This document shows, in pieces, positions 56,101 through 62,227 of a DNA stretch of 64,000 nt (the first letter of the stretch is position 1; each line of letters starts with the position of its first letter). A program made the position numbers and the translations under genes. Source of the DNA: Rhodoferax sp. OV413 (GTDB taxonomy: Bacteria; Pseudomonadota; Gammaproteobacteria; Burkholderiales; Burkholderiaceae_C); NCBI GenBank assembly GCA_945861785.1, contig CAMAWD010000002.1, positions 124,001 to 188,000 on the forward strand, in the 5' to 3' direction. The notes beneath the pieces are model-generated. The model worked only from the letters and a program-made list of their open reading frames with translations, did no database searches and was not told where the DNA came from.

Positions 56101-58290
56101 GGCCTTGAGGACGACTGCAAAATCACCGCTCTGGGTTGGCGTGCCAGTGATTTGGCCGGAAATTGCGTCGACTGTCAGCCCGTTCGGCAGCCCGGTCGCT
56201 GAATAACCGGTGGTCAGGGGCAGGTTGGTGGCATTGATCTGGATGGTAGAGACCGCAAGGCCCACGGTGCCTGTGACTGTGGGTGTTGCCTGCAGAGCCG
56301 GCGTGGACGTCACTACCGGCACCGCATTGGGGTTGATGCGAATCGTCACGGAGGCCGAGCTGCCCTGGCCGAACGGGTTCGTCGCCTTGAGCACGACCGC
56401 AAAGTCGCCGCTCTGGGTTGGTGTGCCGGAGATCACGCCGGTATTCGCGTTGGCCGCCAGGCCGGTTGGCAGACCAGTGGCCAGGTAGCTGCCCGTGTTG
56501 ATGGGCGCGTTGCTGGCATTGATCTGGATGGTGGGGCTGAGCAGCGTGTTCACCGTACCGGTGACTGTTGGCGACGCCGACAAGGCAGGCGTCGAGGTCA
56601 GCACCGGCACGGCCGTCGGGTTGACGCGCAAGGTGTAGGGCAGCGGCGTACCCGCCCCGCTCGAATTGGAGCCTGTCAGGCTCAGCGGAAAGTCGCCGCT
56701 TTCTGTCGGCGTGCCGATGAACTGCCCGGTTGCGTTGACTGTCAAGCCGGAAGGAAGGGTGCCGGTGGCGCCATAGACCATTCCGGTGAGCGAAGGGCGT
56801 GATATGTTGATCTGGTAGCCGAGCGGCGTGAAGTTGGTATTGACGTTGCCAGCGGATGTGCCGGAAGCAGGCAGGTTGGTGGTCGTGATGGTCGGCAGTC
56901 CGGCGGAGTTCACCGTGACGGCAAAACCACTTTGCGTCACAGCGCCGGCCGCCGTCGTGGCACCGAACGTGATACCGGTGAACGAACCGCTGGTGGTCGG
57001 GGTGCCGGTCAACTGCCCGTTGCTGGTGTTGAAGCTGAGTCCAGGCGGCACACTGCTCATGGTGTAACTGCCGGCGGTGACCGGCGTGGGAATAGCCGTG
57101 ACGGTGTAGGTTGCCATTGCCGTGTCTTGGGTCAGGGTCGGCGGGTTGGCACTGCTGATGCCTGCAACCGTGACGGTCACATCCTTGGTGACAACTCCGG
57201 TGTTTCCGGCCCCCACGGTTGCCACGGCGGTAGTGACCTGGACCTGCACGGTGTACGTGCCGGCCACCGCCGTAACCTGACCGATGATCCGCCCGGCTGA
57301 ATCGATGCTCATGCCGGCGCCGAGGGAACTGAGCGCCGTGGGTGACGCTGGCGCTATTGCCAAGGTGCCGCTGCCGTCATTGGATGTCACCGTATACAGC
57401 GGAGAACCCACGGTATAGGTGGTGCCACGGATTGCCGTTGCCGTTGCGCCGCTCGTAACCCCGTAGACCGTCCAGTTGATCGTCTTGTTGGTCGTTGCCG
57501 TGTCGTTGATCACCTGCAAGGTGAATGAACCTGATCCGGGCGTGAACGCTGCCGTCGACTGGAAACTGAGGTCGTATGACAGCGTAGCCACTCCCCCGGA
57601 TGCACCCTTGTTTTGTGCGGCGCTGACGGTCAGGCCCGCTGCCGCGCCCGTGGTGGTCAATCCGCCCGTATCCTTGGCAACGCCGCTGGGCGAAGCAAGG
57701 CACGGAAAAACGTCTTTGCTGAAGGCGACACCCGCTGTGGCGTTGATCGCCAGACTGGGGTCGGTGCAAGCACCTGCGGCGACCGTCCGGAAAACCGGTG
57801 TCTCAAACTGACCGATCCACAGTGCGATCTTGAAATAGGCATCCAATTGTGCTGCGGTCGGCGACGGCACCGCCTGGATGCCGCCAATACCAAACTGGCC
57901 CAGCATCCTACCGCCGGTGCTGAACGCCTGCTGCACAAATGCGGCGCTGTTGGCTCCCAGGTTGTGGTTGGAGCCCATGTTGTCGGGCCCCGGCGCATTG
58001 CCCGAATAGTGGCAACTGCTGCAAGCGTTGTTCGTGATGGCCGCATTCGGCGCGTTCGCGTCCTTCAGGCTCAGCGGCGCGAGGCCTGGCGAGGCCTGGT
58101 AAATCGCCCTGCCCAGTTGCACCAGGTCGGACGTCACCGCCCACGCATTTCCGGTCAACAGGAGGATCAGACCGAGGAAAGACGAGACAAACCGATTCGG
58201 CCAGCGGCTGCCGCGCCTGGACGTACCTGTGACCGCCGGCACTCCGACAATCTGCACTCCAGACAATCCGGGCAAATTCAACGAAAGCAT
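50140..58290 (-). CDS. giant surface protein: N-terminal cytochrome c motif, ~16 putative-Ig (He_PIG-like) repeats, autotransporter-type beta-barrel and a second C-terminal beta-barrel
   Basis: 2716 aa; signal region RFVSSFLGLILLLTGNAWA; CSSCH (58009-58023); repeats with GTPTQSGDFAVVL.A.N..G.GS.ASVTIRINPN; barrel 1 SYWIEGVASFG...LRLRLSKDF; barrel 2 LQFDAGYTTDSNV...AVYLLRF. Confidence 0.88.
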   Translation of the reverse strand: MLSLNLPGLSGVQIVGVPAVTGTSRRGSRWPNRFVSSFLGLILLLTGNAWAVTSDLVQLGRAIYQASPGLAPLSLKDANAPNAAITNNACSSCHYSGNAPGPDNMGSNHNLGANSAAFVQQAFSTGGRMLGQFGIGGIQAVPSPTAAQLDAYFKIALWIGQFETPVFRTVAAGACTDPSLAINATAGVAFSKDVFPCLASPSGVAKDTGGLTTTGAAAGLTVSAAQNKGASGGVATLSYDLSFQSTAAFTPGSGSFTLQVINDTATTNKTINWTVYGVTSGATATAIRGTTYTVGSPLYTVTSNDGSGTLAIAPASPTALSSLGAGMSIDSAGRIIGQVTAVAGTYTVQVQVTTAVATVGAGNTGVVTKDVTVTVAGISSANPPTLTQDTAMATYTVTAIPTPVTAGSYTMSSVPPGLSFNTSNGQLTGTPTTSGSFTGITFGATTAAGAVTQSGFAVTVNSAGLPTITTTNLPASGTSAGNVNTNFTPLGYQINISRPSLTGMVYGATGTLPSGLTVNATGQFIGTPTESGDFPLSLTGSNSSGAGTPLPYTLRVNPTAVPVLTSTPALSASPTVTGTVNTLLSPTIQINASNAPINTGSYLATGLPTGLAANANTGVISGTPTQSGDFAVVLKATNPFGQGSSASVTIRINPNAVPVVTSTPALQATPTVTGTVGLAVSTIQINATNLPLTTGYSATGLPNGLTVDAISGQITGTPTQSGDFAVVLKATNLVGEGSAASVTIRINPNAVPVVTSTPALQASPLLTGTVGSPISSIQINASNLPLTAGSYLATGLPSGLTADASSGVISGTPTQSGDFAVVLKASNLVGQGSAASVTIRINPNAAPVVSSTPALSASPAITGTVGTPIAQIQINATNLPITAGSYAASGLPTGLSVDANTGLITGTPTQSGDFAVVLSAANPFNTGSAASVTVRINPNAVPVISGSTTVTANQNQSFAGYQITASNPPITGYAIVGPSVLPTGLLLNTSTGAIAGIPTVSGSVSTTFTASNLLGASSNFTVAFTITATTLPSVTAPLLASPGTTGTVGTPIAPVQISATNLPILSYGGTGLPAGLSVNASGQLVGTPTQSGDFAVTLTATNAAGPGSTASVTIRINPNLVPVVSSTPALSASPAVSGTVGAAITPIQISATNLPILAGGYSATGLPAGLAVDANTGIVSGIPTQSGDFAVVLGAANLVGTGSTASVTIRVNPNAVPLVTATPALAASPAVTGTVGTAITAIQINATNLPVLTGGYSATGLPTGLSVNANTGQITGTPTQSGDFAVVLRAANLVGTGSTASVTIRINPNVVPVISGTASVSTSVNVAFAGYQIVASQAPVTAYAVVAPSVLPTGLTLNTTTGAISGTPTVSGQLTTNLSATNAAGTSLPFALAFTIAPTTLPVVTATIPAVAGTVGAAITPIQINTTNPTISGYSASGLPAGLSVNVSGQIVGTPTQSGVFPVVLSATNAAGTGNSATLNLQINPNVVPVISSAANVSTNVNQVFSGYQVLASQPPLLSFAVVAPSALPAGLNLNTSTGAITGTPTLSGPGSVNLTATNAAGTSALFALSFSILPTSVPVVTATIAPLAGTVGAAITPIQINATNAVITGYSASGLPAGLSVNGSGQIVGTPTLSGVFPVVLSATNLIGTGNSATVNVAINPNVVPLINSANTATGTVNTALSAYQITATNGPILSYAVVAPSSLPGGLSLNTSTGAITGTPTVSGIFSTNLTATNASGTSAALALGFTINPSTVPAISSPTFVTVAAGTAITQIQVLASNPPILSYSATGLPPGLVINTGTGAITGTPTTPGVFAATIAATNAAGPGSRPVQFTIGIPAPAGCAMSVPINTTGTLDIASCVFSGFAPTGVTIVATPAHGTAVANGTVVTFTPVNNYFGADAFSFVATGVGGTSPQGVVAVTVTGRPDPIQETAVVAVIAAQAETSQRFSRAQVSNFQRRMEALHRGGGTVTPAAGALQQGAASPVPGLAGASNGGFAAAALAGAGTDKGQGAIAASSAGSLLPTLPATVATTGYTSSATSRGVQSALPVDTPSPFSASGTTGASNLTTGAALALPRTIGIEMLGQQGPGGSSGQGANRGAVALREAEALNAIATGTGLKSLPFADSVISLIKSRSLDLAGVGSGLGLNTKPDASGNTSYWIEGVASFGTRDASGGFSSSEFSSNGISVGVDKRINKDLAVGLGLGYARDKATIGTDGSVNRSKGYSLAVYGSYQLQDNTYVDGLLGIGSLDFDTRRFVAPMNDFALGQRAGTQVFGSLTGGYEWRDRDLLVSPYGRIDFSTDRIKTSTETGAGAFALTYFGQTSTSVQGALGVRAESAHATSFGYAVPKVRAELRHEFRGSGEAFVGYADQPGGPRFGLLSSGGARNSIVLGVGSEFLMRDGLTLSLEYQLSHSFSNDSSYALRLRLSKDFDARGLPKLRLAEQEKDDEPGNLQFDAGYTTDSNVTRAKAGPDRLSDDSYSVNVGKTWIYDLTAQSRVLVTGSGGGEKFHRFNGLSRASLGVEAEYQYRNSSEFDEPTYGASAKLTGEAFESSLRDGYRFTTGVSVRLPLTDRIGLFGAAAFNLRNARSDVFSTRDRSLRANADYALSNRETIYLGTEWRFGDIVSTGQASLENVTISKVFAQDDAFAGGQLFSYKVEGRTTLLTLGYNLSFGPKDSIDFSWRNVRSTPGLRPSFVTSPKSYKGNQLSAVYLLRF
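52790..57130 (-). repeat. protein-coding tandem Ig-like repeats (~16 units of ~87-95 aa)
   Basis: Read directly from the translation; recurrent motif GLP.GL.....G.I.GTPT.SG and linker [IV]NPN[AV]VPV; periodic antisense ORFs (55646-55921, 55931-56206, 56210-56488) reflect the DNA periodicity. Confidence 0.9.
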
Positions 58291-58581
58291 TCGAATCAGG
58301 GCTGGCCTCAGCGTTTCACGCGAAAGTGACACTGCGACCAACCGCAGAATCCGCAACGGTGCCAGTTTATACAAGCCACCACGATTGGAAACACTTTTTG
58401 CCAGTTGATGTGGCGCTGATTCGCAGAACTGTGGTGGGATTCCTACGGTCACCAGTGTCGGTTGCCAAGCGTGGTGCAGCCGCGCATGTTGCAAGCTACC
58501 CACAAGGGATCGACCCGCCCGCGCCATGGCCGACAACACCAAGGCACTGTATATTGGGGCCGTAACAAACCACTGCCGACC

Positions 58582-59103
58582 ATGCCCAGCGCCCTGCAAC
58601 TGGCCCACGGCCATCCGCATCTCATATCCGCCGTGCTCGCCTGTCGCAAACTATTGCACCGGCGGGCAGTCGTGGCGGCAGCAGCCAGTGCCGTCCCCCT
58701 GCCAGGCCTGGACTGGGCGGTAGACGCAGCTTTGCTGTCGCGCCTGATTCCGGCGATGAATGCGCGCTTCGGGCTGGCACCGGACCAGATCGACCAGTTG
58801 GCGCCGGAACAGCGCCACCAGGTGCAAAAGGCAGTGACCATGGTGGGCTCGGCGCTGATCGGCAAGTTCATCAGCAAGGAGCTGGTGCTGCGCCTGGCGC
58901 AGACCGTGGGCTTGCGCCTGGGTGCCAAACAGGCCGCCCGCTTCGTGCCCCTGGCCGGACAGGTGGTGTCTGCCGCGCTCGGGTACTCGGTCTTGCGTTA
59001 CCTGGGCGAAGAGCACCTCAAGGATTGCGTGCGGGTGGCGCTGGCGGCGCATCTGACGCTGCCACTGCCAGGCCCCGAAGCTGCCCGTCTCGTGGACCGC
59101 TAG
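58582..59103 (+). CDS. conserved hypothetical protein (helical, possible membrane association)
   Basis: 173 aa MPSALQLAHGHPHLISAVLACRKLLHRRAVVAAAASAVPLPGLDWAVDAALLSRLIPAMN...; shares a CTAG stop overlap with the convergent TpsB gene. Confidence 0.6.
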   Translation: MPSALQLAHGHPHLISAVLACRKLLHRRAVVAAAASAVPLPGLDWAVDAALLSRLIPAMNARFGLAPDQIDQLAPEQRHQVQKAVTMVGSALIGKFISKELVLRLAQTVGLRLGAKQAARFVPLAGQVVSAALGYSVLRYLGEEHLKDCVRVALAAHLTLPLPGPEAARLVDR

Positions 59104-60662
59104 AACCGGTACGACATGGCCATGTGCAGGCGCATCGGCCTGACGTTGCCCCGCGCTTGTTCGCCGTCGAGCACCTGGGCGAGGTCCAGAGCGAACTGCA
59201 TGTTCTGCTGGCTGAAGCGCAGGCCTGCTCCCGCGCTGGCGAGCATCTCGCTGGCGCCGGTCGCCCGCGCATGAACCTGGCCCCGGTCCACGAACATCAC
59301 CGGGCGCAGCTCCAGGCTGCCGAAGCTCGGCCCCAGTGCCTCAAGCGTCACGTGGTGCCCGTAGTCTCCGGCCACCACCCGGTCCGCGAAGCCGCGCACC
59401 GAACTGGAGCCCCCCAGCCCCAGCTGCTCGCCGGGCACGAGGGCATCGTTCGAGAGCTGGCCCCTGAGCCGCCCGCTGAGTTGCCAGCCGGCAGCCTGTG
59501 TTGCCGCCGCGAGATGGAACCGCCAGGCGGCCCAATCCTTGGTACCGCCAAGGACCGTATGGTTGGCGGCGGTATTGGATTTGCCTCCCCCGACGTTGAC
59601 CGCGTGTTCGATACCGCCAGACAACTCGCCCCAGCTGGGTTCGTTGCTGAACGAATACTGCAGGGTCGCAACCCGCGAACCGACGTCCGGCTGTAACAGA
59701 GCGCCGTTGAATGTCGTACCGTTCTCGAACAGCCGGTTGTCCAGGGAGATGCCGATCGTCTGCTGCAAAGCGTCGATGCGTGTCAGTGCACGGCTGACCC
59801 GCACCCCCAGGAAGCGACCGCTGCCACTGACGTCGAACACATTGACACCCTGCTGCACCTGCCCGGAACTGATGTCCGACTTGGTGTAGTAGGCCGCCAG
59901 GTTGATGCCAGTGCCATAGAACGGCACCTGGTAGAACGCGCCAAACAGGCTCACCGCGCTGGTATTGCCGGGGTCGGTGGTGTAGGAGACAGTTGCCACA
60001 TGGTCCCGGTCAAACAGGTTGGCGTGCTGGATACCGCCCGTTAACCGGTAGCTGTTTTGCGCCGGTGCATGGCTTGAAACACCCTGGTTGCCAGTTAGTC
60101 CGGCGAAGAACACCAAGGTCGGCGAGTCCTTGACCCTCACGACGGCGTCGACCTCGCCGGGCTGTGCCGACTCTTTGAACGTGACACTTACCTGTTTGGC
60201 CGGGTTGGTGTTGCTGGCCGTTATGTCGCGGCCCAGCGCCTTAACCTCCGGCACCTGCCCCTCCTGCAGGGTGGTCAGGCTGCGCCGGATGTTGTCGGTG
60301 GTGAATTTCTCGTTGCCGGTTACCTCGACCTTGCCGAGCTTGATGCTGATCACCTGCAGGCGGATCACGCCGTCAGCCGGTTTTTGTACCGGAACGAAAG
60401 TTCGGTGAAAAGCGAAACCACGTTCGCGCATGGCGCGCTCAAGCGTTGTTGCTGCCGACTCGATGTCGCCGAGCTTGCGGTTTGGCCCGACAAATGGCAC
60501 CAGCACGGCGCGCGACTCTTCCTGCGACAGGGGGCTGTCGCCTTCAACGACATAACTTTGAATATCGAGGGTGGGTTCGGCCGGCAGCGGCGGCGCAGCG
60601 GTTTGCGCTTGACCCGACGCGCCGTGGGCCATCAGCAGTGCGGCAACGAAGACAGCTTTCAT
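59100..60662 (-). CDS. two-partner secretion outer-membrane transporter (ShlB/FhaC/HecB family, TpsB)
   Basis: Signal peptide MKAVFVAALLMAHGASGQAQ; POTRA-like IQSYVVEGDSPLSQEESRAVLVPFVGPNRKLGDIESAATTLERAMRERGFAFHRTFVPVQ; GLGGSSSVRGFADRVVAGDYG; C-terminal MAMSYRF. Confidence 0.92.
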   Translation of the reverse strand: MKAVFVAALLMAHGASGQAQTAAPPLPAEPTLDIQSYVVEGDSPLSQEESRAVLVPFVGPNRKLGDIESAATTLERAMRERGFAFHRTFVPVQKPADGVIRLQVISIKLGKVEVTGNEKFTTDNIRRSLTTLQEGQVPEVKALGRDITASNTNPAKQVSVTFKESAQPGEVDAVVRVKDSPTLVFFAGLTGNQGVSSHAPAQNSYRLTGGIQHANLFDRDHVATVSYTTDPGNTSAVSLFGAFYQVPFYGTGINLAAYYTKSDISSGQVQQGVNVFDVSGSGRFLGVRVSRALTRIDALQQTIGISLDNRLFENGTTFNGALLQPDVGSRVATLQYSFSNEPSWGELSGGIEHAVNVGGGKSNTAANHTVLGGTKDWAAWRFHLAAATQAAGWQLSGRLRGQLSNDALVPGEQLGLGGSSSVRGFADRVVAGDYGHHVTLEALGPSFGSLELRPVMFVDRGQVHARATGASEMLASAGAGLRFSQQNMQFALDLAQVLDGEQARGNVRPMRLHMAMSYRF

Positions 60663-60702
60663 GGGCAGGACCTTGGCGTTTTGGAAGGGCATGTTTTCGT
60701 CC

Positions 60703-62205
60703 TCAGAGTCGGCAAATTTCCTGGCCGGGCACGCCCAGTGTCACGCCGAACATCCGCAAAATCTGCGTGTCAGAGCCGCTGAACAGCTCAGGCAGCGGGT
60801 ACGGGTCGTTGGCCAGGAAACCGGGCACCGACGACATGCGCCGGGCCAAACCGTTTGGACCCAGGAACCCGGTCTCATTCACACCCAGGTCGATGCGTGA
60901 GCGGTCGGCCAGGAACACATGCCCTTCGCGGACGAACAAGTATAGGCCGTCGGCTCCATCAGGGGACACGGTGGCAAACAGGTTCTCCCAGTCTACCTCG
61001 ACCCCATCCGGGCGCGGAGAACCGAACTCGGCAAAGAAGTCGGGAATGAAATCGAGCAGCCGCGGTGGGGTGTCTCCACCGATGAAACCGGCGCGGTCCA
61101 GTGGAACATCGAGCGGGCCGACCGCGAAATAAGTGCCACCTTGCCAGGTCAGCATGAACACACCATCGGTTTTTTTCGGGTTCGACGTGTCCCCGGATGC
61201 AGCAACCTGTGCCTCGCCAATGGAGGGGTCCACACACGGCCCCTCACAGCTGATGTCCATGCCGGTGCCACGGATACCGATGGTCGACGTGCGGGTGCGC
61301 AAGGAAAAGGAGTCGCTCGACTGCTTGCCGATCAAGCCGGTGAAAACCCGCAACCCCCCTTTGAGCAGCGACAAGGCCATGTTGTCGCTGGCCTGCGGTT
61401 TCTTGTAGACGAAACCGTCGATGCGGATGGCCGTCTGCGGATTGACCGACACCTTGGTCTGGTCGCGGAACCCGATCACCGCCACACCGGCAGCGCCGGT
61501 ACGCACGGCATCTCCCTCATAAAGCGCGGCGCCAACGGCCAGCGGCCTGGGTGCCGCCTGCCCGGGTCGGCTCGCCGCGACCTCGCCGCTGGATTGCACC
61601 ACCCGCGCCACGACCGGGCCGACCGTCGGGGCTACGAAGGTATTGGCTGACTGCGCCGTTGCGGAAACCGGCGCAGCGTCTTCCTGGCGGCAATCCACGC
61701 CGCAGATGCGGGCATCGAAGCTGGTGCCGCGGATACCGATGGTGGCTGTGTTGACACGCAATTCCACACCAGCCGGATTGCGCTTGGCGATCAACCCTGA
61801 CACCACCCGCAAGCCCCCCTTGAAAAGGCGCATCACGGAAGACTCGGCGCCTTCAGCCTGCGAAAACCGCTCTAGCGCAAAAGTGGTCGACGGGCGCAAA
61901 GTGAACTTGGTACCGTCGGCCAGGGACACCACGGCGAAACCCTTTTCGGTTGTGCTGAGCACATCGCCCTCAAGCACGGAGTCGCCCCGCCCGAGAAACC
62001 GGAATGCGCCGCCGGGCTGTTGCGCCGTGGCCATGCCCTGAAGATGGGCCACCTCGCCGGCCCTCTGCTGGGCGTTCGCCGCGCATGCGAGCACCGTGAT
62101 GCCCAATCCGACCAGCCATCGTCGCGCGTTTGCGGCGGTGCTGGCGCGGGGCCGCGGCAGGTGTGCGGAAGATGAACGACTAACCGACTGTGTGAAACCG
62201 CTCAT
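60703..62205 (-). CDS. exported protein with two tandem FecR domains
   Basis: GDVLSTTEKGFAVVSLADGTKFTLRPSTTFALERF...NTATIGIRGTSFDARICGVDC and GDAVRTGAAGVAVIGFRDQTKVSVNPQTAIRIDGF...RTSTIGIRGTGMDISCEGPC. Confidence 0.85.
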   Translation of the reverse strand: MSGFTQSVSRSSSAHLPRPRASTAANARRWLVGLGITVLACAANAQQRAGEVAHLQGMATAQQPGGAFRFLGRGDSVLEGDVLSTTEKGFAVVSLADGTKFTLRPSTTFALERFSQAEGAESSVMRLFKGGLRVVSGLIAKRNPAGVELRVNTATIGIRGTSFDARICGVDCRQEDAAPVSATAQSANTFVAPTVGPVVARVVQSSGEVAASRPGQAAPRPLAVGAALYEGDAVRTGAAGVAVIGFRDQTKVSVNPQTAIRIDGFVYKKPQASDNMALSLLKGGLRVFTGLIGKQSSDSFSLRTRTSTIGIRGTGMDISCEGPCVDPSIGEAQVAASGDTSNPKKTDGVFMLTWQGGTYFAVGPLDVPLDRAGFIGGDTPPRLLDFIPDFFAEFGSPRPDGVEVDWENLFATVSPDGADGLYLFVREGHVFLADRSRIDLGVNETGFLGPNGLARRMSSVPGFLANDPYPLPELFSGSDTQILRMFGVTLGVPGQEICRL

Positions 62206-62227
62206 GGCCGTGTCCTCGTTCATTCAA

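Noticed and set aside
52790-57130. Possible CRISPR-like periodic array
   Set aside because: Period is ~270-285 bp, imperfect, and in frame within a protein; no short identical repeats with unique spacers and no cas genes.
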